Notes: a model not told the origin generated them from the sequence alone. A DNA stretch of 64,000 nucleotides from Propionibacteriaceae bacterium AM104-82 (GCA_027658995.1 JAQDQK010000004.1:62001-126000), one strand, 5' to 3'; positions 18,526 to 27,975 are shown, counted from the stretch's first letter. Numbers and translations: made by a program.

Positions 18526-21500
18526 CAGAGTTCCCGTTCCATGCCGACCGAGGACGGCCCGAGCACCGCCTTGAGGTCGGCGAACAGCGCGGAGGTCAGT
18601 TCGACGCGGAAGCCGTCGCCGAGCCGGAACGTCTTGACCTGTTCGCCGGTGCGCAGGTTCAGGTGGACCTCTGCTGCGCCCGGGTACTGGGCGAGGATCC
18701 GCTTCAGTTCCCCCACCACGCCCGGCGTGCAGCGCACCGCGGGAAGGGTCAGCGCCAGCGGCCCGACGTTGCCCTCGGCGCTCATGTGCGGGACGGTGAT
18801 GCCCTGCGCCCGAACCCGGCCGCGGTCCTCGCCGGACTCGACGATGCCGTCGACCGAGACGATGGTGTCGGGTGCGAGGTGCTGGGCGACCTGGTCGTAG
18901 ACGCGCGGGAAGACCGTCACCTCGATGGAGTTGGTCAGGTCCTCAAGCACGACCTGCGCCCAGATGTTGCCCGCCTTGTTGACGCGCCGGTTCACCGAGG
19001 TGATCAGACCGCACAGCTTCGCGGGCCCGCGGTAGCCGTCCTCGGCGACCGCGGAGGCGATGCTCCGGTCGCCGTTGCTCTGCAGCACGTGCTCCAGGCC
19101 GTTGAGCGGGTGGTCGGAGACGTAGAGGCCGAGCATCTCGCGCTCGAAGGCGAGCTTGGTGCGACGGTCCCATTCGTCGACGTCTGGCACCTGGCCGTGC
19201 ACGGCCGAGGACGACTCGTCCGCCTCCGCCTCGAAGCCGAAATCGAAGCCGTCCTGGCCATTCTCGGCGTTGCGCTTGAGGTCGATGATCGAGTCGACGG
19301 CATTCTCGAAGATGCCCATCAGCGAGCGGCGGGTGTGGCCCAGTTCGTCGAAGGCGCCCGACTTGATCAGCGACTCGATGACGCGCTTGTTGCACATCAG
19401 CAGCGGCGCCTTGTCGAGGAAGTCGTAGAAGTCGGACGCGGGCCCGACGGCGTTGCGCTCCTCGATCCACGCCGTCACGACCTTGTCGCCGACGTTGCGC
19501 ACCGCGCCGAGACCGAAGCGGATGTGCTCCCCGACGGGGGTGAACATGACCTCCGAGGAGTTGACATCGGGAGGCAGCACCTCGATGCCCATGTGCCTGC
19601 ACTCGGCGAGATACAACGCCGACTTGTCCTTGTCGTCGCGCACCGACTGCAGCAGGGCCGCCATGTACTCGACCGGGTAGTTGGCCTTGAGCCACGCCGT
19701 CCAGTAGGAGATGACGCCGTAGGCGGCGGAGTGCGCCTTGTTGAACGCGTAGTCGGAGAACGGAAGCAGGATGTCCCACAGCGTCTTGATGGCGGCCTTC
19801 GAGTAGCCGCGCTCGATCATGCCGCCCGAGAAGATCTCGTACTGGGCGTCCAGTTCGGACTTCTTCTTCTTACCCATGGCGCGGCGCAGCATGTCTGCGC
19901 CGCCGAGCGTGTACCCGGCGAGGTGCTGCGCGATGGCCATCACCTGCTCCTGGTAGACGATCAGGCCGTAGGTCTCGCCGAGGATCGGCTCGAGCGCCTC
20001 CGCCAACTCGGGGTGGATGGGCTCGACGGGCTCGCGGCCGGTCTTGCGGCGGGCGTACTTGTTGTGCGAGTCCGCGCCCATCGGGCCGGGTCGGTAGAGG
20101 GCGCCGACGGCGGAGATGTCGTCGAAGCAGTCGGGCTGCATGGAGCGAAGCAGCGAACGCATCGGGCCGCCGTCGAGCTGGAACACCCCGAGGGTGTCGC
20201 CGCGCTGCAGCAGGTCGAAGGTCTTGGGGTCGTCGAGCGTGAGGGTCTCGAGGTCGACGTCGAGTTGCTGGTTCAGCTTGATGTTGTTGAGGGCGTCGGC
20301 GATCACCGTCAGGTTCCGGAGGCCGAGGAAGTCCATCTTGATCAGGCCGAGGCTCTCGCAGCCCGGGTAGTCGAACTGCGTGATGATGGCGCCGTCGGCC
20401 TCGCGCTTCATCAGCGGCACGATGTCGATCAGGGGCGCGCGGCTCATGATGACGCCTGCGGCGTGCACGCCCCACTGGCGCTTCAGGCCCTCGATGCCCT
20501 TCGCGGTGTCGACGACGGTGCGCACGTCGGGCGTCGACTGGTACAGCTCGCGGAACTCGGCGCCCTCCGCGTAGCGCTTGTGCTCCTCGTTGAACAGGTC
20601 GCTCAGCGGGACGCCCTTGCCCATCACGTCGGGCGGCATCGCCTTGGAGATCTGCTCGCCGATCGCGAACGGCATGTCGAGGACGCGGGCCGAGTCCTTG
20701 ACGGCGGCCTTGGCCTTGATGGAGCCGTAGGTGATGATCTGGGCGACGTACTCGGAGCCGTACTTGTCTGTGACGTACTGGATGACCTCGCCGCGGCGAC
20801 GGTCGTCGAAGTCGATGTCGAAGTCGGGCATCGAGACGCGCTCCGGGTTGAGGAAGCGCTCGAAGATCAGGCCGTGCTCGATCGGGTCGAGGTCGGTGAT
20901 GCGCATCGCGTAGGCGCACATCGAGCCTGCGCCGGAGCCTCGGCCGGGGCCGACCTTCACGCCGTTGCGCTTCGCCCAGTTGATGAAGTCGGCAACCACG
21001 AGGAAGTAGCCGGAGAACCCCATCTGGACGATGATGCCGATCTCGAACTCGGCGCGGTCGCGGACGTCCTGGCCGTAGCCGTTCGGGTAGCGGGCGTCGA
21101 GGCCGCGCTCGACCTCCTTGCGGAACCAGGAGTCCTCCGTCTCGCCGTCGGGGACGTCGAAGCGGGGCATGTAGGTGCCGATGCCCTCATCGAAGGCCGT
21201 CTCGATGCGCTCGGCGATCGCCAGGGTGTTGTCGCACGCCTCGGGCAGCGCCCGGAACAGGTGGCGCATCTCCTCGGGCGACTTCAGGTAGTAGCCGTTG
21301 CCGTCGAACTTGAACCGGTCGGTCTGCGCCTTGCGGGAGCCGGACGAGACGCACAGCAGCGTGTCGTGCGAGTCGGCGTCGTCTGCATGCACGTAGTGCA
21401 GGTCGTTGGTCGCCACCAGCGGCAGGTTGAGGTCCTTGGCGAGCTTGAGGAGGTCGCTGCGGACGCGGGTCTCGATGTCGAGGCCGTGGTCCATCAGTTC

Positions 21501-22058
21501 GACGTAGAAGTTGCCTTCGCCGAAGATGTCGCGGAACTCGGCGGCCGCCTCCCGCGCGTTGTCGTACTGGCCGAGCCGCAGGAAAGTCTGCACCTCACCC
21601 GAGGGGCAGCCGGTGGTGCCGATCAGCCCCTTGCCGTAGAGGTTGAGCAGTTCCCGGTCGGCGCGCGGCTTGTAGAAGAAGCCCTCGAGCGAGGACCTGG
21701 TGCTGAGCCGGAAGAGGTTGTGCATGCCCTCCTGGTTGGCCGCCCACATCGTCATGTGCGTGTAGGCGCCCTTGGAGGCCACGTCGTCGCCGGTGCCGTC
21801 GCCGAACTGGACGCGCTTGCGCTCCGAGCGGTGCGTGCGGGGCGTCAGGTAGGCCTCGAGCCCGATGATGGGCTTGACGTCGAAGCTCTTGCTCGCCTTG
21901 TAGAACTCGTAGGCGCCGTACAGGTTGCCGTGGTCGGTGATGGCGAGCGCGGGCATCCCCATCTGCTCGGCGCCCTGGAACAGGTCCTTGATTCGCGCCG
22001 CGCCGTCGAGCATCGAGAACTCGGTGTGACAGTGCAGGTGCACGAACGATGCGGACAA
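18525..22058 (-). CDS. dnaE: DNA polymerase III alpha subunit
   Basis: 1177 residues, the replicative polymerase catalytic subunit (DnaE1 type). It opens with the PHP domain (FVHLHCHTEFSMLDG). The polymerase core has the PDFDIDFDD catalytic motif near residue 410 and GPGRGSGAGS shortly before it. The beta-binding, HhH and OB-fold regions follow; the OB-fold is near residue 1000 (CGLITSVNRR). The start codon is TTG at 22058, well supported by AGGAGG seven bases upstream and by the PHP motif position. A small membrane protein and hisD follow on the same strand. Confidence 0.97.
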   Translation of the reverse strand: MSASFVHLHCHTEFSMLDGAARIKDLFQGAEQMGMPALAITDHGNLYGAYEFYKASKSFDVKPIIGLEAYLTPRTHRSERKRVQFGDGTGDDVASKGAYTHMTMWAANQEGMHNLFRLSTRSSLEGFFYKPRADRELLNLYGKGLIGTTGCPSGEVQTFLRLGQYDNAREAAAEFRDIFGEGNFYVELMDHGLDIETRVRSDLLKLAKDLNLPLVATNDLHYVHADDADSHDTLLCVSSGSRKAQTDRFKFDGNGYYLKSPEEMRHLFRALPEACDNTLAIAERIETAFDEGIGTYMPRFDVPDGETEDSWFRKEVERGLDARYPNGYGQDVRDRAEFEIGIIVQMGFSGYFLVVADFINWAKRNGVKVGPGRGSGAGSMCAYAMRITDLDPIEHGLIFERFLNPERVSMPDFDIDFDDRRRGEVIQYVTDKYGSEYVAQIITYGSIKAKAAVKDSARVLDMPFAIGEQISKAMPPDVMGKGVPLSDLFNEEHKRYAEGAEFRELYQSTPDVRTVVDTAKGIEGLKRQWGVHAAGVIMSRAPLIDIVPLMKREADGAIITQFDYPGCESLGLIKMDFLGLRNLTVIADALNNIKLNQQLDVDLETLTLDDPKTFDLLQRGDTLGVFQLDGGPMRSLLRSMQPDCFDDISAVGALYRPGPMGADSHNKYARRKTGREPVEPIHPELAEALEPILGETYGLIVYQEQVMAIAQHLAGYTLGGADMLRRAMGKKKKSELDAQYEIFSGGMIERGYSKAAIKTLWDILLPFSDYAFNKAHSAAYGVISYWTAWLKANYPVEYMAALLQSVRDDKDKSALYLAECRHMGIEVLPPDVNSSEVMFTPVGEHIRFGLGAVRNVGDKVVTAWIEERNAVGPASDFYDFLDKAPLLMCNKRVIESLIKSGAFDELGHTRRSLMGIFENAVDSIIDLKRNAENGQDGFDFGFEAEADESSSAVHGQVPDVDEWDRRTKLAFEREMLGLYVSDHPLNGLEHVLQSNGDRSIASAVAEDGYRGPAKLCGLITSVNRRVNKAGNIWAQVVLEDLTNSIEVTVFPRVYDQVAQHLAPDTIVSVDGIVESGEDRGRVRAQGITVPHMSAEGNVGPLALTLPAVRCTPGVVGELKRILAQYPGAAEVHLNLRTGEQVKTFRLGDGFRVELTSALFADLKAVLGPSSVGMEREL

Positions 22059-22170
22059 CTTGTTCCTCCTACGACCCGGCGACGCTGGCCCAGCTTACCC
22101 AGCGGCACCGACGGTTTCGACATCACGCCGGGCGAGGTCCCGGCCCGGCGCATTTACTGGACGGTTCGGC

Positions 22171-23742
22171 TCACATGACCGCCGCGATGACCTGCACCGC
22201 GACGATCTTCCCGATGATCGCCAACGCGAACAGCGCGGCATAGCCCGACTCGATGCGCTCGTCGCGGCCCTTCTCGACGGCGAAGGCAAGGATGGCTGGC
22301 TGGCCGACGAAACCGGCGAACCCGCCCGCGGCGCGCGGCGCGCTGAGGCCGAGCAGCCGGGCCCCTCCGAGCAGCAGCACGGCCGAGACCACCACGAGCA
22401 CCGCGGCGACGGCGCCGGCCCTCAGCCCTGTTGCCGTCAGGGCCTGCGCGGCGAACGCCGGCCCGGAGGACAGCCCGACGGCAGCCAGGAACAGCAGCAG
22501 CCCGAGCTGGCGGATCGTCAGGTTGGCAGAGAGCGGGATGTCCCAGATCAGCGGGCCGGTGCGGTGCACGGCGCCGAGCAGCATGCCCACCACGAGGGGG
22601 CCCGCCGCCGGGCCGAGCGAGAACGTCATGCCCCCGGGCATCGCGATGCTGACGGCGCCGAGCAGCAGGCCGAGCACGATGCCGAGGCCGAGCGCGATGG
22701 CGTCGACCTCGGAGATCTTGCGCTCCGAGTCGCCGAGATAGTCGCCGAGCGTCGCGAGTTCGCTCTGGGGTGCGACGGCCAGCACCCGGTCGCCCAACTG
22801 GAGCACGAGGCCGTCCCTGGCGAGCAGGTCCGAGTCGCCGCGCCGCACGCGCGTGATGACCGCGCCGAAGCGGCCGGGCAGGTTCAGTTGCGACACGCTG
22901 CGGCCCGCGACCGACGGCGAGGAGACCACGAAGCGGCGGAAGTCGACGGCCTCCCGGTCGTCGGTGAGTTCCCGGTCGAGCGGGTGGCCGAGGTACTGCG
23001 TCGCGGCGCGCACCGCCGACGGCGCGCCGACCACGAGCACCTCGTCGGAGGGCAGCAGTTCCTCTCCCGGCGCGAGCACGCGGGTGCGGCCCTGCCTGGC
23101 CAGGTAGCTCATCTTGATCGACTCGTCGGACCAGCCCGGCACCTCGCGCAGCGCGGTGCGCCGGTCGACGAGCACGGATTCGGCGACGAGGCCCTCCGCG
23201 GTGGTCGGCACCGGGTCCTTCCCGCCCGGCCAGCGGCGGTGCACGACCAGGGCCACCACGATGATCGACAGCACCACTCCGACGGGGTAGGCGAGCGAGT
23301 AGCCGACGCCCGCGTCGGCGCTTCCGGTCGCCTCGGTCGCGGCGGCCAGTGCGGGGGTCGCAGTCAGGGCACCCGCGAGGACCCCCGCCACCATGCCGTC
23401 GCCGAGGCCGAACGAGCCGCCCATCGCGACGGCGATGACCGTCACGACGGCGATCACCGCGAGCCCCAGCCCCATCAGGGGCATCTGCTTGCGCAGGTCC
23501 GAGAAGAACGTCTCCCCCGCCGCGATGCCGACGGTGTAGACGAACAGCGCGAGCCCCAGGTTGGAGATCAGCCCGAGGCCCTCCCCCAGGCTCGGCTCGA
23601 GGGCGCCCAGGGTCAGCCCGACGAAGAGCGCGCCAGCCGCCCCGAAGCGCAGCGGCCCGAACGGGATCACGCCGACGGCGGCACCCAGCGTGACCACCAC
23701 CATGATGGTCAGAAGGGGCGAGGACGCGAGCAGGTCAAACAC
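22171..23742 (-). CDS. AAE-family (YidE/YbjL/AspT-type) membrane transporter with TrkA-C domains
   Basis: 523 residues. Two blocks of about five membrane helices (residues 1-165 and 355-523) flank a soluble region at 175-345. The soluble region has two TrkA-C-like modules, each with a VLVVGAPSAV- or VLAVAPQSEL-type strand. This is the standard build of the aspartate:alanine-exchanger family. The repeated GxxxFVGxxxG-type stretch (GALFVGLTLG) is also typical. The substrate cannot be read from sequence. The start is GTG at 23742. A TAACCT hexamer ends 9 nt upstream, giving a very short leader. It is divergent from the beta-propeller-like gene. Confidence 0.85.
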   Translation of the reverse strand: MFDLLASSPLLTIMVVVTLGAAVGVIPFGPLRFGAAGALFVGLTLGALEPSLGEGLGLISNLGLALFVYTVGIAAGETFFSDLRKQMPLMGLGLAVIAVVTVIAVAMGGSFGLGDGMVAGVLAGALTATPALAAATEATGSADAGVGYSLAYPVGVVLSIIVVALVVHRRWPGGKDPVPTTAEGLVAESVLVDRRTALREVPGWSDESIKMSYLARQGRTRVLAPGEELLPSDEVLVVGAPSAVRAATQYLGHPLDRELTDDREAVDFRRFVVSSPSVAGRSVSQLNLPGRFGAVITRVRRGDSDLLARDGLVLQLGDRVLAVAPQSELATLGDYLGDSERKISEVDAIALGLGIVLGLLLGAVSIAMPGGMTFSLGPAAGPLVVGMLLGAVHRTGPLIWDIPLSANLTIRQLGLLLFLAAVGLSSGPAFAAQALTATGLRAGAVAAVLVVVSAVLLLGGARLLGLSAPRAAGGFAGFVGQPAILAFAVEKGRDERIESGYAALFALAIIGKIVAVQVIAAVM

Positions 23743-23751
23743 AGTGCTGAC

Positions 23752-23757
23752 AGGTTA
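23752..23757 (-). promoter_or_regulatory. -10 hexamer TAACCT for the AAE transporter
   Basis: The hexamer ends 9 nt before the GTG at 23742. The transcript would begin within a few bases of the start codon. Confidence 0.35.
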
Positions 23758-23893
23758 TCCCCACCCCGCCGCGGGGTCGATCCCACGCGTGAACCCGCCC
23801 ACCGGCCGAAAGTTAGGAGTGCTCGGCGCAACGAAACCGCTCGTCAGGCACTTGTCAGAGGGAGAGAGGAATCCTCAACCCCGGGAGAGATCC

Positions 23894-25294
23894 ATGTCAG
23901 CGTTGAAGAGACAGCACGCGATCGCGATCTGCGGAGCGGCGGTGGTGATCGGCTTGGCCGCCGTCAGCGCCACGGCGCTGTTGCCGCGCGACCCGGCCAA
24001 CGACGCAGGGCCCGCGCCTGGCTCGACGTCAACCGCGTCGTCACCATCCTCGGCAGGAAGCACCGGCCCCACCGCGCCTTCGGCCCCGCAGCCTGACCCG
24101 CTCCCCTCGCTCGCCCCCGAGGTCGCAGGCCTCGCGTCCGACCCGACGGCCGACTGGTCCATCGACGCGGAGGCCGGTTTCGTCTACGCCATCGACGACG
24201 ACCACCTGGCCACCGTCGGCTTCATCGACCCGAACGCGGGCACCGTCGAGATCCGTCTCGTCACGGTGGCCGACGGCAAGGACGTCTGGCGCAGCGAACT
24301 CAAGGGAGACGCCTTCCAGGTCAGGATCCGGCCGCTCACGGGCACCGACCTGCTCGTCGTGCACTCCGACACGCTGCTCTACCTCGTCGACCGCACCGAC
24401 GGGTCGGTGAAGGAGACCTACACCACCGAGTTCGACTCGTGGTACGGCAGCGCCTCCGACGGGAGCCTCTGGTACCTGGCCCGCAAGGATGACGAGCAGT
24501 ACCCGAGGCTGTCGAAACTCCGGTCGCACGACCCCGCCGACGCCGCCTGGACGACCGAGTTGGCCACCATGCCGTTCATGGTCACCGACACCATGGTCGA
24601 CGTGCACGGCGGGCACGCGTTCGTCACGGAGGCCTCCACCGACAACGTGTTCCGGCCATCGTCAAACACCCTCCAGAGATCCCCCGAGGCGATCGTCGCG
24701 CTTGCGCTGATTGACGGCACGATGCCTGACTGGTCCGACGGCGTCTCCCTGACGTGGTTCGACGACGCGATCGTGACGGCCTCCGAGGGAGGCACCGTCA
24801 CCGGGCGCGGCGAGGACGGGGCCACCCGCTGGGAGGCGACCGGACAGCGGGCGCTGAACCTCAACGGCGCGCTGATCGTGTCGACGCCGACGAGCGTGTC
24901 GCGCCTCGACCCCGCCACCGGTGCCGTGATCTGGGAGGCCGAGGTGCCGCAGGCCGAACAGTTCGCCGTGATCGGGGGCGACCTCGCCGTGGCCGCCTAC
25001 GTCGAGCAGAGCATGGGCGAGTCCCCCGGCGCCGGACTCGTCACCTTCCTGGACCTGACCACCGGGCAGACACGCTCGGAGGTGGAGGTCGTCCTGCAGA
25101 CCTTCCCTGCGATCTGGCGCGGCGAGGACCAGTTGCTGCTCTCCACCCGGCAGGGCGAGGCCGAGAAGCTGTGGGCGATCAGCCCAGACGGGAAGGTGAA
25201 CTACACCTACACCACCGAGGAGGAGATGTTCTTCGCCGACGCGGCTGGCTCCCTCTTCGCCATCTCGAAGGAGACCATCACCCGCCTTCGCTAG
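23894..25294 (+). CDS. Membrane-anchored extracytoplasmic beta-propeller-like (PQQ-repeat-like) protein
   Basis: 466 residues. An N-terminal hydrophobic helix at about 9-30 serves as signal anchor. A Ser/Thr/Pro-rich linker at 35-75 follows. The rest is a run of short beta-strand repeats with motifs such as WEATGQRALNLNGALIVSTPTSV and RLDPATGAVIWEAEV. These are the pattern of PQQ-like propeller blades (a GxxxW unit and DxxTGxxxW). No catalytic or cofactor residue stands out. The ATG has GGGAGAGA eight bases upstream. It is probably a cell-surface binding or scaffold protein; the ligand is unknown. Confidence 0.75.
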   Translation: MSALKRQHAIAICGAAVVIGLAAVSATALLPRDPANDAGPAPGSTSTASSPSSAGSTGPTAPSAPQPDPLPSLAPEVAGLASDPTADWSIDAEAGFVYAIDDDHLATVGFIDPNAGTVEIRLVTVADGKDVWRSELKGDAFQVRIRPLTGTDLLVVHSDTLLYLVDRTDGSVKETYTTEFDSWYGSASDGSLWYLARKDDEQYPRLSKLRSHDPADAAWTTELATMPFMVTDTMVDVHGGHAFVTEASTDNVFRPSSNTLQRSPEAIVALALIDGTMPDWSDGVSLTWFDDAIVTASEGGTVTGRGEDGATRWEATGQRALNLNGALIVSTPTSVSRLDPATGAVIWEAEVPQAEQFAVIGGDLAVAAYVEQSMGESPGAGLVTFLDLTTGQTRSEVEVVLQTFPAIWRGEDQLLLSTRQGEAEKLWAISPDGKVNYTYTTEEEMFFADAAGSLFAISKETITRLR

Positions 25295-25341
25295 GCGCGC
25301 CTCGTGGATCGGACACGGTGTGGGTCGGGTCGGCCGGGTCG

Positions 25342-25366
25342 GGCGTTGAGCAGCATTCGGCGTTCC
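25342..25366 (+). repeat. Truncated left arm of the 80-bp palindromic repeat (copy A0)
   Basis: It carries the 18-base arm GGCGTTGAGCAGCATTCG found in copies A1 and A2, then departs from them. No right arm follows. It is probably a partial copy made by unequal exchange. Confidence 0.7.
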
Positions 25367-25382
25367 GGTGCGGGGCGGGTCG

Positions 25383-25470
25383 GGCGTTGAGCAGCATTCG
25401 GTGTTCGTTGGGCCGAGGACCGCGCTTGAACGATCACACCGGACACGAGTTGCGGATGCTGCTCAACGCC
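25383..25470 (+). repeat. 80-bp palindromic repeat, subtype A, copy A1
   Basis: The arms are GGCGTTGAGCAGCATTCG (25383-25400) and CGGATGCTGCTCAACGCC (25453-25470), inverted with one mismatch in 18. Conserved internal blocks are TTGAGCA, TCGTTG at +18, TTGAACG at +39, ACGAGTT at +58 and TGCTCAA at +73. These are the same offsets as in the B copies at 35.4 and 44.3 kb. Confidence 0.85.
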
Positions 25471-25523
25471 GCAGCCAACCGCCGGACAGGCCGCCTCGCG
25501 GCGTTCGGGCGCGGCGCGGGTCG

Positions 25524-25611
25524 GGCGTTGAGCAGCATTCGGTGTTCGTTGGGGCGCAGACCGCGCTTGAACGATCAGACGGGAATCGAGTTGCGGATGC
25601 TGCTCAACGCC
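25524..25611 (+). repeat. 80-bp palindromic repeat, subtype A, copy A2
   Basis: It has the same arms as copy A1 (25524-25541 and 25594-25611) and the same internal block spacing. It differs from A1 at scattered loop positions. It begins 141 bp after A1. Confidence 0.85.
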
Positions 25612-25715
25612 GCAGCCAGCCACCGGATGGGCGCGGTGCTGCCATCGCGGGACGGCGGAAAGCTATCGTGGGCGTGCGCGCGGGTCCGCGCGCGTCGCGA
25701 GCCGAGGGAGTCTGG

Positions 25716-26741
25716 ATGAAGCGGGTGACCATCGTCGACGTCGCCAAGCACGCCGGCGTGGCGATCAGTTCCGTCTCCAGCGCCCTCAACGACCGACCCG
25801 GCGTCTCCGAGGCCACGCGGCAGCGGATCATGCAGGCGGCCCAGGAACTCGGCTACGTCGCGTCGCTGCGCGGCAAGGCACTGTCGGGGCGAAAGGCCTA
25901 TGCCATCGGCCTGGTGGTGCACCGCGACCCGGAGGTCTTTGAACTCGACCCCTTCTTCGGCGCCTTCATCGGCGGCATCGAGGAGATGCTCGACCGCTCC
26001 GGCTTCGCCCTGGTGCTGCAGTCGAGCGCGACCCCCGAGGACGACCTGGAGCGCTACCGGCGCCTCTCCGCCGACCGGCGCGTCGACGGCGTGATCCTCA
26101 ACGAACTCACCATCGACGACCCGCGCGTCGCGCTGGTGCAGGAACTCGGCCTTCCCGCCGTCGGCATCAACCCCGACCCCGGCTTCCCCCTCCCGCACGT
26201 GCGCCAGGACCACGAGAGTGGAATCCGCGACCTTCTCGGAGCGCTGACCGCCGCGGGACACCGCACCATCGGGCACCTGGCCGGCCCGGGCGACTACGTG
26301 CACTCGCGGCAGCGCGAGCGCGTCTGGCGGGGGTTCCTCGCCGAGCACGACCTGACGCCGGGCCCCGTCATCGACGCGGCCTTCACCTATGAGGGCGGAA
26401 TCGCCGCTGCCGAGACCCTGCTCTCGCTGCCCGGCGCCCTGCCCACGGCGATGTTCTGCGCCAACGACCTGTCGGCGCTCGGCTTCATCGCCGAGCTCCA
26501 GCGCCGCGGCGTCGAGGTCCCTGCCGACCTCTCGGTGGTCGGCTTTGACGGCATCCAACTCGGCGAGTTCGTCCCGCCGCGCCTCACCTCCGTCCGCACC
26601 TCCGCCCGGCGGGTCGGCCACGAGGCGGCACGGATCCTGCTTGAGGTGATCGACGGGGACTCCCCCGAACCGGCCGTCGTCGAGGCCGCGACCCCGGTGT
26701 GGCGCGACTCGATCGCCCCGGCCCGCGCGCGCCGGCCCTAG
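25716..26741 (+). CDS. LacI-family transcriptional repressor
   Basis: 341 residues. The N-terminal helix-turn-helix is TIVDVAKHAGVAISSVSSAL (residues 4-23), with the hinge helix near 50-58. A type-I periplasmic-binding-protein-like effector domain follows to the C-terminus (FCANDLSALGF and VVGFDGIQLGEF motifs). It ends 74 bp before a GH130 gene. A perfect 16-bp LacI-type palindrome lies in that gap, so it most likely represses that gene and responds to a related sugar. The ATG is preceded by GAGGGAG. Confidence 0.92.
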   Translation: MKRVTIVDVAKHAGVAISSVSSALNDRPGVSEATRQRIMQAAQELGYVASLRGKALSGRKAYAIGLVVHRDPEVFELDPFFGAFIGGIEEMLDRSGFALVLQSSATPEDDLERYRRLSADRRVDGVILNELTIDDPRVALVQELGLPAVGINPDPGFPLPHVRQDHESGIRDLLGALTAAGHRTIGHLAGPGDYVHSRQRERVWRGFLAEHDLTPGPVIDAAFTYEGGIAAAETLLSLPGALPTAMFCANDLSALGFIAELQRRGVEVPADLSVVGFDGIQLGEFVPPRLTSVRTSARRVGHEAARILLEVIDGDSPEPAVVEAATPVWRDSIAPARARRP

Positions 26742-26788
26742 CCCGAGAGCCCATTGCACTTCCGTCCGACAGCTGCAACACTCATAAC

Positions 26789-26804
26789 ACCGAAACGTTT
26801 CGGT
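26789..26804. promoter_or_regulatory. LacI-type operator, perfect 16-bp palindrome
   Basis: ACCGAAACGTTTCGGT is exactly self-complementary with the central CG typical of LacI-family operators. It sits 11 bp before the GH130 ATG and just ahead of its AAAGGAGA ribosome site. A bound repressor would block transcription start. Confidence 0.75.
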
Positions 26805-26815
26805 AAAGGAGATCC

Positions 26816-27874
26816 ATGCGCGCCATCCCCTACACGCTCGAGCGGCTCGGCACCATCATGTCGCCCGACCCTGGCGACCCGCGCGAGGCCGACGGTGTCC
26901 TCAACCCGGCCACCGTGCGCGACCCCTCCGGCGAGTTGTACCTGTATCCGCGGCTCGTCGCCGCCGGGAACGTCTCCCGGGTCGGCCGGGCGCGCGTGGT
27001 CTTCGACGGCGACGTCCCCGTCGACGTGGAGCGCCTCGGAGTGGTGCTCGAGGCGGAGCGCGGGTGGGAGCGGGGCGCCGACCACGGCGGCGTGGAGGAT
27101 CCGCGGATCACGACCATCCCCGCCCTCGGGCTTCACGTCATGACCTATGTCGCGTTCGGGCCGCTGGGCCCGGTGCCCGCGCTTGCGGTCTCGGACGACG
27201 GGGTGGCCTGGCGGCGGCTGGGTCCGATCCGCTTCGGCTACGTCGACGACCTCGACACCGACCTCAACCTGTTCCCCAACAAGGACGTCGTCTACTTCCC
27301 CGAACCGGTGCCAGGACCAGACGGCGAGCCGTGCTTCGCGCTGCTGCACCGGCCCATGTGGGACTTCAGCTTCACCCGCCCGCAGGAGCCGCCGCCGCTT
27401 CCCGCCACCGCGACCGACGAGCGGGCGAGCATCTGGATCTCCTACGTGCCCGTCGCCGCGGTGGAGGCCGACCTGACGGCGCTGACCCGGCCGGTCGGGC
27501 ACCGCGAGGTGGCGACGCCGCGGTTCGCGTGGGAGGCCCTCAAGATCGGCGCGGGCCCTGCGCCGTTGCGCGTCGAGGAGGGGTGGCTGCTGATCCACCA
27601 CGGCGTGACCGGGGAGATCGAGGGCGGCGCCTTCGTGCCGCAGGCCAACGTCCACTACGCGGCGGGCGTCATGATCCTCGACGCCGACGACCCGTCCCGC
27701 GTCATCGCCAGGACCCCCGAGCCGCTGCTGGTGCCCGAGACGGCGGACGAGACGGACGGGACGGTGGCCAACGTGGTGTTCCCGACCGCGATCGAGCCCG
27801 CAGACGACGGCTGGCACGTGTTCTACGGGATGGCCGACTCCAGGATCGGCGTGGCGCGGTTGCGGCGCCTCTGA
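26816..27874 (+). CDS. GH130-family beta-mannoside phosphorylase or hydrolase
   Basis: 352 residues, a five-bladed propeller family. The family motifs seen are GVEDPRIT near residue 92, DTDLNLFPNKDVVYFPE near 145-160, HRPMWDFSF near 179, and LLIHHGV near 258. GH130 enzymes mostly cleave beta-mannosides using phosphate, and some are plain hydrolases. I cannot assign the subfamily. No transporter gene is adjacent, so its substrate may be intracellular or imported elsewhere. It is preceded by the repressor gene and operator, and followed by a strong hairpin at 27942-27975. Confidence 0.8.
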   Translation: MRAIPYTLERLGTIMSPDPGDPREADGVLNPATVRDPSGELYLYPRLVAAGNVSRVGRARVVFDGDVPVDVERLGVVLEAERGWERGADHGGVEDPRITTIPALGLHVMTYVAFGPLGPVPALAVSDDGVAWRRLGPIRFGYVDDLDTDLNLFPNKDVVYFPEPVPGPDGEPCFALLHRPMWDFSFTRPQEPPPLPATATDERASIWISYVPVAAVEADLTALTRPVGHREVATPRFAWEALKIGAGPAPLRVEEGWLLIHHGVTGEIEGGAFVPQANVHYAAGVMILDADDPSRVIARTPEPLLVPETADETDGTVANVVFPTAIEPADDGWHVFYGMADSRIGVARLRRL

Positions 27875-27941
27875 CCCCGGAGCAGCGACCCGACCCCCCG
27901 TGGTCGCGCCGCTCCGGTGCACGGCGGGTAACCCGCGCGTG

Positions 27942-27975
27942 GCGGGGCCCGGTCTCCCCCAGGACCGGGCCCCGC
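27942..27975 (+). terminator. Hairpin terminator after the GH130 gene
   Basis: The stem GCGGGGCCCGGTC pairs perfectly with GACCGGGCCCCGC (13 bp) around an 8-nt loop. The T-rich stretch ATCTCTTTCCC follows. It separates the GH130 unit from the deaminase gene. Confidence 0.75.

Larger units (their letters stand above)
25295..25715. other. Gene-free region holding palindromic repeat array and lacI promoter
   Basis: 421 bp between the propeller-like gene and the repressor. It holds one partial and two full copies of an 80-bp palindromic repeat (listed separately) and a possible -10 TATCGT at 25664-25669 for the repressor. I find no credible gene in it. Confidence 0.7.

Noticed and set aside
18498..22178. 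A 1226-residue open frame on the plus strand across dnaE
   Set aside because: It is antisense to dnaE, is rich in Val, Asp, Gly and Arg as expected from reading high-GC codons backwards, and shows no family motif.
25342..25611. CRISPR-like array
   Set aside because: Units are about 80 bp, palindromic, irregularly spaced and without short unique spacers; no cas genes are near.
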